Positions 1 to 6,605 of a stretch of 12,267 nucleotides of DNA are shown one piece after another. Each line of letters opens with the position of its first letter. Within the stretch, counting starts at the first letter, position 1. The translations under genes and the position numbers were made by a program. The notes under the pieces were generated by a model. The model was given only the letters and a program-made list of their open reading frames with translations. It was not told the origin of the DNA and made no database searches. The stretch is from Paracoccaceae bacterium (GTDB lineage Bacteria; Pseudomonadota; Alphaproteobacteria; Rhodobacterales; Rhodobacteraceae), in assembly GCA_007120685.1 (NCBI GenBank), contig SKNG01000259.1, positions 1 through 12,267 on the forward strand, read 5' to 3'.

Positions 1-2005
1 GCCCGGTCTCGATCACCGCGTCCATGGCGACGCGCATGTTTTCCACCCAGTTGAGCGAATCGAAGACGCGGAAGACATCGACCCCGGTATCGGCGGCCTG
101 ACGCACGAAGAACTGCACCACATTGTCGGGGTAATTGGTGTAGCCCACCCCGTTCGACGCGCGCAGGAGCATCTGCGTCAGGATGGTCGGCATCCGCGCG
201 CGCAGGTCGCGCAGCCGCTGCCAGGGGCATTCCTGCAGGAAGCGATAGGCCACGTCAAAGGTCGCGCCCCCCCAGCATTCGACGCTGAAGAGACCTGGCA
301 GGTTTGCGGCATAAGCCGGGGCCACGCGGATCATGTCGATCGACCGCATGCGGGTGGCCAGGAGCGACTGATGGGCGTCGCGCATGGTGGTGTCGGTGAT
401 CAGCAGCCGGTCCTGCGCCTTCATCCAGTCCGCCACGCCCTTGGCGCCCAGATCCTGCAGCAGGGTGCGGGTGCCGGGTGGCGGCGTGTCGGCCAGCAGC
501 GCCGGGGGTCTGGGCGCGCGGGGCTGGGCGGCGGGGCGCGGGCGGCCGGCGGTTTCGGGGTGGCCGTTGACGGTGATGTCGGCCAGATAGGTCAGGATCT
601 TCGTGGCCCGGTCCCGGCGGCTGGTGAAGCTGAACAGTTCCGGCGTGGTGTCGATGAAGCGGGTGGTATAGTCATCCGACAGGAAGACCGGGTGCTTCAG
701 CAGGTTTTCCACGAAGGCGATATTGGTGCTGACGCCGCGGATGCGGAATTCGCGCAGCGCCCGGTCCATCCGTGCGATCGCTTCCTCCGGGGTTGGCGCC
801 CAGGCGGTCAGCTTCACCAGCAGCGAGTCGTAATAGCGGGTGATCACCCCGCCGGAATAGGCCGTGCCGCCGTCCAGCCGGATGCCCATGCCATGCGCCT
901 CGCGGAACGCCGTGATGCGGCCGTAGTCCGGGATGAAGTTGTTGAGCGGGTCCTCGGTGGTGATGCGGGTCTGCAGGGCATGGCCCGAAAGCGTGATCTC
1001 TTCCTGCCGGGCCTTGCCCGTGGCCTCTGACAAGGGCGCCCCTTCGGCCACGCGGATCTGGGCGCGCACGATGTCGATGCCGGTCACCTCCTCGGTGACC
1101 GTGTGTTCGACCTGGATGCGGGGGTTGACCTCGATGAAGTAGAAGGCGCCGGTTTCCATATCCATAAGGAATTCGACTGTGCCGGCATTCTGATAGCCCA
1201 CCGCACGGCCGATCTTCAGCGCCAGATCGCAGACCTCGGCGCGCTGGGCCTCGGTCAGATAGGGGGCGGGGGCGCGTTCGACGACCTTCTGGTTGCGCCG
1301 CTGCACGGTGCAGTCGCGTTCATAAAGGTGGTAAAGCCCGCCGTGATGATCACCCAGCAACTGCACCTCGACATGGCGCGCGCGGGTGATCATCTTTTCC
1401 AGATACCCCTCGCCATTGCCAAAGGCGGCCTCGGCCTCGCGCCGGCCTTCGCGGATGCGGGTCTCCAGCTCATCCACGCTGTCGATGGCGCGCATGCCGC
1501 GCCCGCCGCCGCCATGGCTGGCCTTCAGCATCAGCGGATAGCCGATTTCCTCGGCCTCGGCGCGGATCGCATCCATGTCCTCGCCCAGCACATCCGTCGC
1601 TGGGATCACCGGCACGCCGGCCTTTATCGCCACCCGCCGGGCGCTGGCCTTGTCGCCCAGCGCGCGCATCGTCTCGGCGCGCGGGCCGATGAAGGTGATA
1701 CCGGCATCCGTGCAGGCATCGACCAGCGCCGGGTTCTCGCTGAGCAGGCCATAGCCGGGGTGGATGGCATCGGCGCCGGCTTCGCGCGCGGCGCGGATGA
1801 TCTCGGGGATCGACAGATAGGCCGCCACCGGGCCCAGCCCCTCGCCGATGCGATAGGCCTCGTCGGCCTTGAACCGGTGCAGGCTCAGCTTGTCCTCTTC
1901 GGCATAGACCGCGACGGTGCGCTTGCCCATCTCGTTGGCCGCCCGCATGACGCGAATGGCAATCTCGCCGCGATTGGCGATCAGGATCTTGTGGAAATCG
2001 GCCAT
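1..2005 (-). CDS. pyc: Pyruvate carboxylase, N-terminal two thirds (3' end cut by window edge)
   Basis: Biotin enzyme that carboxylates pyruvate to oxaloacetate with ATP and bicarbonate, refilling the TCA cycle in the cytoplasm. Reading the minus strand from the ATG at 2005 gives about 668 uninterrupted codons beginning MADFHKILIANRGEIAIRV, the classic biotin carboxylase opening. The ATP-grasp glycine loop KASHGGGGRGM starts near residue 161. The catalytic segment EVNPRIQVEHTVTE lies around 292-305, with R296 and E300 at the expected positions. A Pro/Ala-rich linker (~490-520) leads into the carboxyltransferase domain, which starts with DTTMRDAHQS near residue 538 and continues through ECWGGATFDVA. 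The presence of both domains on one chain makes this pyruvate carboxylase rather than acetyl- or propionyl-CoA carboxylase. The rest of the carboxyltransferase domain and the C-terminal biotin carrier domain lie beyond the left edge. It diverges from the BLUF gene across 154 bp; only a weak purine stretch precedes the start and no clear promoter was found. Confidence 0.96.
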   Translation of the reverse strand, partial: MADFHKILIANRGEIAIRVMRAANEMGKRTVAVYAEEDKLSLHRFKADEAYRIGEGLGPVAAYLSIPEIIRAAREAGADAIHPGYGLLSENPALVDACTDAGITFIGPRAETMRALGDKASARRVAIKAGVPVIPATDVLGEDMDAIRAEAEEIGYPLMLKASHGGGGRGMRAIDSVDELETRIREGRREAEAAFGNGEGYLEKMITRARHVEVQLLGDHHGGLYHLYERDCTVQRRNQKVVERAPAPYLTEAQRAEVCDLALKIGRAVGYQNAGTVEFLMDMETGAFYFIEVNPRIQVEHTVTEEVTGIDIVRAQIRVAEGAPLSEATGKARQEEITLSGHALQTRITTEDPLNNFIPDYGRITAFREAHGMGIRLDGGTAYSGGVITRYYDSLLVKLTAWAPTPEEAIARMDRALREFRIRGVSTNIAFVENLLKHPVFLSDDYTTRFIDTTPELFSFTSRRDRATKILTYLADITVNGHPETAGRPRPAAQPRAPRPPALLADTPPPGTRTLLQDLGAKGVADWMKAQDRLLITDTTMRDAHQSLLATRMRSIDMIRVAPAYAANLPGLFSVECWGGATFDVAYRFLQECPWQRLRDLRARMPTILTQMLLRASNGVGYTNYPDNVVQFFVRQAADTGVDVFRVFDSLNWVENMRVAMDAVIETG

Positions 2006-2145
2006 GATCGTTCCCGTTCGGAAAATGCTGCTTCTTCCATAGGGGTGGTTGCATCCCCTGGTAAAGCCCCGTCGGTCGTGCGTTTTCCCCGTCGAGTTTT
2101 AAGCCGTTGTTCATTTCGGCGCTACAGGATGACCGGGTGCAATAA

Positions 2146-2159
2146 CCCAAGGGCTTGGG
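2146..2159 (+). promoter_or_regulatory. Inverted repeat covering the ribosome binding site of the BLUF gene
   Basis: CCCAAG-GG-CTTGGG is a perfect 6-bp inverted repeat ending at the base before the ATG at 2160. The only Shine-Dalgarno-like bases (AAGGG, 2149-2153) lie inside it. A 4-bp alternative pairing, GGGT (2135-2138) with ACCC (2145-2148), would compete for the left arm. The 2-nt spacer is too tight for a full RNA hairpin, so one or two inner pairs would have to open. It could be an RNA element limiting translation or a DNA operator; both are inference. Confidence 0.35.
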
Positions 2160-2606
2160 ATGCTGCATCGAATCGTTTATCTCAGCGCCTCTCGCGCGCT
2201 GCTCGACCCGCCAGCGGTGGAGGCGTTGCTCGCGGTGTCACGGCGCAATAATGCCGAACGGGGCATCACCGGGCTGATGCTATACCATGACGGCAGTTTC
2301 CTGCAGGTGATCGAAGGGCCGAAGGCGCAGGTGCAGGCACTCTATGCCCGCATCGCGGCGGATCCGCGCCACTGCCAGGTGATCGAGATGGTGTCTGGCC
2401 CGGCCGAAAGCCGCGCCTTTCCGGACTGGCAGATGGGATTTCTGGATGTCGACGCGCTGGACCCGGCGCGGCGCGAAGGCGCGGTGTCGCTGATGCGCAT
2501 GGCGCAAACAGGGCCGGGCCAGGCCGTGGATCCGGTTGTTGGCGGGCTTCTACGCAGCTTTCTGCGCAGCTTTCGTGACCTGCAGGGCGTTGGCTACGCC
2601 TCCTGA
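2160..2606 (+). CDS. Short BLUF-domain blue-light sensor protein
   Basis: Flavin-binding photoreceptor of the BLUF family (sensors of blue light using FAD), 148 residues and probably cytoplasmic. The BLUF fold takes up residues 2-95 and all residues important for the photocycle are visible: Y7 in the first strand (RIVYLS), N31 in the RNNAERGITG motif, Q49 in GSFLQVIEGP, and W90 and M92 in FPDWQMGF. These match the Tyr/Asn/Gln/Trp/Met set of AppA. The remaining ~50 residues form only short helices, so there is no enzymatic or DNA-binding output domain. Such stand-alone BLUF proteins work by binding a partner, which cannot be identified here. It diverges from pyc and its end overlaps the convergent dehydrogenase gene by 13 bp. 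The ATG at 2160 is supported by AAGGG six bases upstream, within an inverted repeat. Family assignment is secure; target and physiological role are unknown. Confidence 0.93.
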   Translation: MLHRIVYLSASRALLDPPAVEALLAVSRRNNAERGITGLMLYHDGSFLQVIEGPKAQVQALYARIAADPRHCQVIEMVSGPAESRAFPDWQMGFLDVDALDPARREGAVSLMRMAQTGPGQAVDPVVGGLLRSFLRSFRDLQGVGYAS

Positions 2607-3739
2607 GGCAATGCCCTGCCCACAGCGGCCGGGCGCGTCAGGCCAAGCTGGTGCATGTTGGCAATCAGATCCTCGCGCAGGATATGATGCAGATGCGCGG
2701 GGCCCTGTTCTGGCCCAAGTGCGGCCAGCGCATCGTGCCAGGCCCGGCCCAGCATGACGAAATCCGCCCCGCGCGCGATCAACCGCAGGATATCCAGGCC
2801 CCCATCCACCCCGCCATCGGCGATCAGCGGCAGGCCGGGTACCGCGGCGCGAATGGCGGGCAGGACATCGGCCACCGCCGGGCAGCCGTCGAACTGGCGC
2901 CCGGCGTGGTTCGACACCCAGACGGCGTTCACCCCCTCGGCCTGCGCGCGGGCCGCGTCCTCTGGCCGCAGCACGCCCTTGATCACCAGCGGGCCGTCCC
3001 AAAGCTGCCGCAACGCCTGCACGTACTCCCAGTCCGGGTTCACCCGCAGCAGGTAGCCCGCATGCGCGGTCGAGGGGGCGTTATGGTCGATCTTCAGATA
3101 GCCGTCCATCAACTTCAGCCGCGGGATCCCATGGCGCAGGGTGCCCAGTGCCCAGTGCGGGCGGATGGCGGCCTGCCAGACCATGCGCGGGGTCTTCTTT
3201 GGCGGGATCGCCAGATCGGCGCGGCGCTGGCGTTCCCGGCGCGAAGAGGCGGGTACATCGACGGTCAAAACCAGCACACCGAACCCGGCATTGCGGGCGC
3301 GGGTCAGGATATCGGCGCGGATGGCCGGGTCGGCGGGGGGATAAAGCTGGAACCAGCCCATGGGGCCTGCCAGCGGGCCGATTTCCTCGGGCAGGCGGGT
3401 GGCAACGGTGGACAGTGCATAGGGGATGCCATGGGCGCGCGCGTGGCGGGCCAGCGCGGCTTCGGCGCCAGGCCAGATCAGGCCGGACATGCCCACCGGG
3501 GCGATGCCGAAGGGGGCGGTGTAATCGCTGCCCAACAGGCCCGTGTCCAGAACCGGGTCCAGGGGGCCGGCCAGCACGCGCGGGGTCAGGCGAATGGCAT
3601 CCAGCGCGGCACGGTTGACCCGCAGCACCGATTGCGAGCCGGTGGCGCTGTCCAGATACTCCCAGACGAAATGCGGCAGGCGGCGGCGGGCACGGGCGCG
3701 CAGGTCGACCAGTGCCGGATAACGCAGATCAAGATCCAC
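2594..3739 (-). CDS. FMN-dependent alpha-hydroxy-acid dehydrogenase (L-lactate dehydrogenase LldD-like)
   Basis: Flavoenzyme of the glycolate oxidase / L-lactate dehydrogenase / mandelate dehydrogenase family, oxidising a 2-hydroxy acid to the 2-oxo acid. The 381-residue TIM-barrel protein has normal length. Family active-site residues can be placed: Y28 (WEYLD), S110 (ALST), Q131 and Y133 (WFQLYP), T159 and D161 (LTVDVP), R168 (RRER), K254 (VIKGV), and the catalytic pair H278/R281 in SNHAGRQFDG. Two features are unusual. The common NHGGR is NHAGR here, and the phosphate-binding DGGVRRG segment reads DGGVDGG (308-314), losing the arginines. The chain starts with GTG at 3739 (reverse strand), backed by GAGGG about six bases upstream. 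The TAG stop lies inside the end of the convergent BLUF gene. It follows hemF on the same strand but is separated by 123 bp with a strong inverted repeat, so co-transcription is uncertain. Lactate is the best substrate guess; the family cannot be subtyped by eye. Confidence 0.9.
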   Translation of the reverse strand: MDLDLRYPALVDLRARARRRLPHFVWEYLDSATGSQSVLRVNRAALDAIRLTPRVLAGPLDPVLDTGLLGSDYTAPFGIAPVGMSGLIWPGAEAALARHARAHGIPYALSTVATRLPEEIGPLAGPMGWFQLYPPADPAIRADILTRARNAGFGVLVLTVDVPASSRRERQRRADLAIPPKKTPRMVWQAAIRPHWALGTLRHGIPRLKLMDGYLKIDHNAPSTAHAGYLLRVNPDWEYVQALRQLWDGPLVIKGVLRPEDAARAQAEGVNAVWVSNHAGRQFDGCPAVADVLPAIRAAVPGLPLIADGGVDGGLDILRLIARGADFVMLGRAWHDALAALGPEQGPAHLHHILREDLIANMHQLGLTRPAAVGRALPQEA

Positions 3740-3761
3740 AAGCGTCCCTCGGACAAGCGCG

Positions 3762-3834
3762 CGCGGCGGCCCCGACGCCAGGCGGGCGCGCCAGCGCCCG
3801 CCGGGGTAGGTGGGTGGGCGTCGGGGCCGCCGCG
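3762..3834. repeat. Large nested inverted repeat between hemF and the dehydrogenase gene
   Basis: An 18-bp perfect outer inverted repeat pairs 3762-3779 (CGCGGCGGCCCCGACGCC) with 3817-3834. Inside it sits a second perfect 9-bp repeat, GGCGGGCGC (3781-3789) with GCGCCCGCC (3794-3802), closed by a 4-base loop GCCA. The element fills much of the 123-bp gap after the hemF stop. In the minus-strand transcript it would form a very stable double stem-loop. It could stop transcription after hemF or protect the mRNA 3' end, but no T-run follows it, so it is not a standard intrinsic terminator. A cruciform or a dispersed palindromic repeat is the alternative. Confidence 0.75.
3803..3826 (+). other. G-quadruplex-compatible sequence
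   Basis: Four G-runs of three or more lie close together on the plus strand: GGGG (3803-3806), GGG (3812-3814), GGG (3816-3818) and GGGG (3823-3826), with loops of 5, 1 and 4 bases. This fits the usual G3+/N1-7 pattern. It overlaps the right arm of the nested inverted repeat, so hairpin and quadruplex could compete in DNA. The transcript of the flanking genes carries the C-rich complement. In a GC-rich genome such patterns also arise by chance. Confidence 0.4.
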
Positions 3835-3862
3835 TGCCTGCGCGCCACGCCAGCCCTGCGCC

Positions 3863-4777
3863 TCAGACCCATTTCGCCAGCGGCGGCAGGCTCATCAGCA
3901 CCGCATTGGCGTCATGCCCTGTCGCCAGACCAAACTTGGTGCCCCGGTCATAAACCAGATTGTATTCGGCATAGAGCCCGCGATGGACCAGTTGCACATC
4001 CTTCTCGCCCGCCCCGAAATCCTGCACCCGGCGCTTTTCCACCAGCGGGCAGAAGGCCGGCAGAAAGGCTGCCCCCACCGCCCGGGTGAAGGCGAAATCG
4101 GCGTCCCAACTGTCGCCTTCCGCCCCGCCGGTGTTCAGATCGTCATAGAAGATCCCCCCCACGCCCCGCGCCCGCCCGCGATGGGGGATGAAGAAATACT
4201 CATCCGCCCAGGCCTTGAACCGGTCGTAATAGCCTGCGTCATGCGCATCGCAGGCAGCCTGCATCCGGGCGTGGAAATGCGCCGTATCCTCGGCGTATTC
4301 GATGCAGGGGTTCAGGTCGGCCCCGCCACCGAACCACCAGGCATGGGGCGTCCAGAACATCCGCGTGTTCATGTGCACCGCCGGGCAATGCGGGTTCTGC
4401 ATATGCGCCACCAGGCTGATGCCCGAGGCCCAGAAACGCGGGTCGCTCTCCATCCCCGGCACCCCGCGCGCGGCCATCGCCGCCTGTGCCTGCGCGCCCA
4501 ATTCGCCATGCACGGTGGAAATATTCACCCCCACCTTCTCGAATACCCGGCCGCCGCGCATCACGCTCATCAGCCCGCCGCCGCCCGCGCCGCCGTCGCG
4601 CTCGGTCGGCGTGACCTCGAACCGTCCCGGCGCGGCATCGGCCATGGGCCCCTCGGCATGGCTGTCCTCCAGCGCCTCGAAAGCGCCGACGATACTGTCG
4701 CGCAGGTCGCGGAACCATCCGGCAGCCTCGTTCTTGCGGCGGTCGAAATCGGTTTCGCTCATCACGCTGTCGGGCAT
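3863..4777 (-). CDS. hemF: Oxygen-dependent coproporphyrinogen III oxidase
   Basis: Aerobic enzyme of heme (and in phototrophs bacteriochlorophyll) synthesis. It decarboxylates two propionate side chains of coproporphyrinogen III to vinyl groups, giving protoporphyrinogen IX, and uses O2 in the cytoplasm. The 304-residue product (E. coli HemF is 299) carries the family blocks: NISTVHGEL (85-93), NPHCPAVHMNTRMFWTP (128-144), WWFGGGADLNP (147-157), YYDRFKAWADEYFFIPHRG (183-201), the GIFYDDL segment (208-214), EYNLVYDRGTKFGLATG (271-287) and the C-terminal SLPPLAKWV. An in-frame ATG lies 45 bases further upstream (4822). The ATG at 4777 is preferred because GGAGG (4785-4789) stands seven bases before it and the length then fits the family. 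It lies 99 bp downstream of pth in the same direction. No FNR-type TTGAT-N4-ATCAA box was seen upstream. The assignment is firm. Confidence 0.96.
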   Translation of the reverse strand: MPDSVMSETDFDRRKNEAAGWFRDLRDSIVGAFEALEDSHAEGPMADAAPGRFEVTPTERDGGAGGGGLMSVMRGGRVFEKVGVNISTVHGELGAQAQAAMAARGVPGMESDPRFWASGISLVAHMQNPHCPAVHMNTRMFWTPHAWWFGGGADLNPCIEYAEDTAHFHARMQAACDAHDAGYYDRFKAWADEYFFIPHRGRARGVGGIFYDDLNTGGAEGDSWDADFAFTRAVGAAFLPAFCPLVEKRRVQDFGAGEKDVQLVHRGLYAEYNLVYDRGTKFGLATGHDANAVLMSLPPLAKWV

Positions 4778-4784
4778 CGCGCAT

Positions 4785-4789
4785 CCTCC
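4785..4789 (-). promoter_or_regulatory. Shine-Dalgarno site that fixes the hemF start
   Basis: GGAGG on the minus strand sits seven bases before the ATG at 4777. An ATG directly abutting the site is too close to be used, and the upstream ATG at 4822 would place this site inside the coding region. Confidence 0.75.
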
Positions 4790-4842
4790 GGGTTTCCGCC
4801 CCCTGTCTAGCAAGGCTGACAACCCCTTGGCCAGAGCGGATT

Positions 4843-4868
4843 GGCCGCTTTCCGGCCCGCCAGCGGCC
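4843..4868 (-). other. Inverted repeat downstream of pth, possible transcription end or processing hairpin
   Basis: GGCCGCT (4843-4849) pairs perfectly with AGCGGCC (4862-4868) around a 12-base loop. A competing stem pairs CCCGCC (4856-4861) with GGCGGG (4871-4876), right after the pth stop codon. No T-run follows on the minus strand, so it is not a convincing intrinsic terminator. It may modulate read-through from pth into hemF. Confidence 0.3.
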
Positions 4869-4876
4869 GGGGCGGG

Positions 4877-5602
4877 TCAGCGAAAACGATCCATAAGCCG
4901 CTGCAACGGCGAGCGGGTATCGGGCATCGGGTCAGGCGGCGTGGACGGCTTCCCCGCATCGGGCGCCGAGGCAGCGGACGGTTTGCCGTCCGCCCGTTCC
5001 CTGCTGTCCTTCGCTGCCCGGCCGGCGTTGCGCGGCGGCGCGTTGCGCGCGGTGACGGCGTTGAGAAAGCGCGTGCCGTCGCCTGCGGCCAGCATCGGCG
5101 CCCCGTCGCCGATCCCGCGCATCAGGTCCTCCAGCCAGTCTGCGTCAGCGCGGGCGAAATCGTGCAGCACATAGGCCGAGACCAGATCCTTGCGCCCCGG
5201 ATGACCGATGCCCAGCCGCACGCGCGCGAAATCCGCATCCAGATGCGCGATGATCGAGCGCAACCCGTTATGCCCTGCCGCGCCCCCGCCCTGTTTCAGC
5301 CGGCACTTGCCGGGTGCGAGGTCAAGCTCGTCATGAAAGACGGTCAGTGCGTCGGTTCCCAACTTGAAGAATCGCGCCGCCTCGCCCACCGCCTGACCCG
5401 AGCGGTTCATGAAGGTCTGCGGCTTGATCAGAAAGAGTTTCTCGCCGCCCAGCCGCCCTTCGGCTACCTGCCCCTGAAACCGCGCGCGCCAGGACGAGAA
5501 GCCGTGATCGGCAGCAATGCGATCCAGCGCCATGAAGCCGATATTGTGGCGGTGGCCCGCGTATTGCGCGCCGGGATTGCCGAGACCGACCCAGAGTTTC
5601 AT
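4877..5602 (-). CDS. pth: Peptidyl-tRNA hydrolase with C-terminal extension
   Basis: Cleaves the ester bond of peptidyl-tRNAs that drop off ribosomes, recycling tRNA; normally essential and cytoplasmic. The product is 241 residues. Residues 1-~190 form the Pth domain: MKLWVGLGNPGAQY, then N9 and catalytic H19 in HRHNIGF, KPQTFMNRSG (60-69) with N66, HDELDL (90-95) with D91, and GAAGHNGLRS (107-116) with N112. The last ~45 residues are a hydrophilic, Ala/Pro/Asp-rich tail beyond the ~194 residues of the E. coli enzyme. It ends with a basic amphipathic stretch, LQRLMDRFR. The ATG at 5602 is chosen because the domain begins there and AGGAAGGA lies about eight bases upstream; the in-frame ATG at 5659 would add 19 unrelated residues. 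rplY lies just upstream in the same direction, as in many proteobacteria, but a terminator stands between them. Confidence 0.96.
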   Translation of the reverse strand: MKLWVGLGNPGAQYAGHRHNIGFMALDRIAADHGFSSWRARFQGQVAEGRLGGEKLFLIKPQTFMNRSGQAVGEAARFFKLGTDALTVFHDELDLAPGKCRLKQGGGAAGHNGLRSIIAHLDADFARVRLGIGHPGRKDLVSAYVLHDFARADADWLEDLMRGIGDGAPMLAAGDGTRFLNAVTARNAPPRNAGRAAKDSRERADGKPSAASAPDAGKPSTPPDPMPDTRSPLQRLMDRFR

Positions 5603-5663
5603 GGCGGGATTCCTTCCTGCGGGGCTGGCGCGCCATGCGGGCGGGGCCGCCCGTGGCACGGCT

Positions 5664-5689
5664 GCATGAGTATTTGGGGCAAGATGAAG
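5664..5689. repeat. Short AT-rich motif in the rplY-pth gap, possibly a dispersed genomic repeat
   Basis: A 26-base stretch with the core GAGTATTTGGGGCAAGATGA stands out as AT-richer than its GC-rich surroundings in the 214-bp gap. From general familiarity, similar GAGTATTTGG...AAGA-GAAG strings seem to recur in Rhodobacterales intergenic regions. This is memory, not a search, and only one copy is present in the window. No promoter spacing fits it for pth. Confidence 0.3.
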
Positions 5690-5760
5690 GGGCAGGGCGG
5701 GGCGAGGTCAAGCCATCGCGGCGCCGTTGTCGGCTTGGCGTGGCGGAAAAGCCGGGCATG

Positions 5761-5789
5761 CAAAGGCCCCGTCCGGGCAGGACGGGGCC
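5761..5789 (-). terminator. Intrinsic terminator after rplY
   Basis: A perfect 10-bp stem, GGCCCCGTCC (5765-5774) with GGACGGGGCC (5780-5789), encloses a 5-base loop. On the minus strand it is followed at once by TTTG, a short T-run. It starts 27 bases past the rplY stop codon. The weak T-run may allow some read-through into pth. Confidence 0.8.
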
Positions 5790-5816
5790 GGTACTGCGCT
5801 TCCGGGGCAACGCGGC

Positions 5817-6446
5817 TCAGGCTTCGGCTTCTTCGCCTTCGTCCTCGGGCTCGTCCTCGCCGCCATCGGCCTTCAGGCCGCGCGGGGCGGCGATATTGGC
5901 GATGACAAAGTTGCGCTCTACCGTCGGTTTGGCACCGCTGGGCAGGGTGATGTCGCTGATATGGACGACATCGCCGATCTGCAGCCCGGTCAGGTCCACC
6001 GTGATCTTTTCCGGAATGTCGCCGGCGATCACGCTCAGTTCCACCTCCTGGCGCACGACAGTCAGCGTGCCGCCCTTCTTCAGGCCGGGAGAGGCCGCGT
6101 GGTTGATGAATTCCACGTTGATGAAGAGCTTGATGCGCGAGGTCCGGCGCAGGCGCATCAGGTCGACATGCGTCGGCAGATCCTTGACCACATCGCGCTG
6201 CACGCCGCGGCAGATCACGCGCACGTCGTCCTGGCCCTCGACCTTCAGGTTCCACAGCCGCGACAGGAAGCGGCCTTCCTTCAGCCTCTTCAGCAGATAG
6301 TTGTAGTTCATGTCGATGGCGAGCGGTTCGGCGCCGCCTCCATAGACAACGCCAGGTACCTTGCCTTCGCGGCGAGATTGACGGGCGGCCCCCTTGCCTG
6401 TCCCCGTACGTACCTCGGCGATCAGATCGGGGATCTCATCAGCCAT
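5817..6446 (-). CDS. rplY: 50S ribosomal protein L25 (Ctc/TL5 type)
   Basis: Ribosomal protein that binds 5S rRNA in the large subunit. The 209-residue form has two domains. The N-terminal L25 domain (~5-98) contains the RNA-binding signature TGKGAARQSRREGKVPGVVYG (key residues 16-36). The C-terminal TL5/Ctc beta domain (~100-190) contains HAASPGLKKGGTLTVVRQEV and DLTGLQIGDVVHISDI. A strongly acidic tail rich in Glu and Asp closes the protein, as is common in this class. The ATG at 6446 is chosen because the domain starts there and GGAG lies eight bases upstream. The open frame continues to 6548 but adds only non-homologous residues. It is followed by a hairpin terminator and then pth. The upstream 159 bp is shared with the divergent MFS gene. 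Confidence 0.96.
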   Translation of the reverse strand: MADEIPDLIAEVRTGTGKGAARQSRREGKVPGVVYGGGAEPLAIDMNYNYLLKRLKEGRFLSRLWNLKVEGQDDVRVICRGVQRDVVKDLPTHVDLMRLRRTSRIKLFINVEFINHAASPGLKKGGTLTVVRQEVELSVIAGDIPEKITVDLTGLQIGDVVHISDITLPSGAKPTVERNFVIANIAAPRGLKADGGEDEPEDEGEEAEA

Positions 6447-6605
6447 GTCGGTCACTCCAGTTTGACACGTTTCGCATGCGCTCCTCCAAGGGGGATCGCG
6501 CATGAGCGCGGCGCATAGACCGAATCGGGCAGGAAGGGAAGGGGTCACGGCTTGCCGATACCCAAGCGGCGTGGTTTGTTGGCGAGCTTTGACAAGGCGT
6601 CTGAC

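Noticed and set aside
2041..2059. AGGGG...CCCCT inverted repeat in the pyc leader
   Set aside because: Only five clean pairs, extendable only with a bulge; too weak to call in GC-rich sequence.
1103..2251. 382-codon plus-strand open frame
   Set aside because: Antisense to pyc and running out of frame into the BLUF gene; no recognisable domain.
2651..4810. 719-codon plus-strand open frame
   Set aside because: It lies antisense to the dehydrogenase and hemF genes, has no recognisable domain and is rich in Arg, Gly, His, Ala and Pro, as expected for the reverse of GC-rich coding DNA.
4778..4876. FNR/FnrL-type box upstream of hemF
   Set aside because: Looked for TTGAT-N4-ATCAA because hemF is often oxygen-regulated; no match was found in the gap.
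5627..5652. GGCGCGCC and GGGCGG-GG-CCGCCC palindromes in the pth leader
   Set aside because: Short GC-only palindromes expected often at this base composition; no positional link to a promoter or start.
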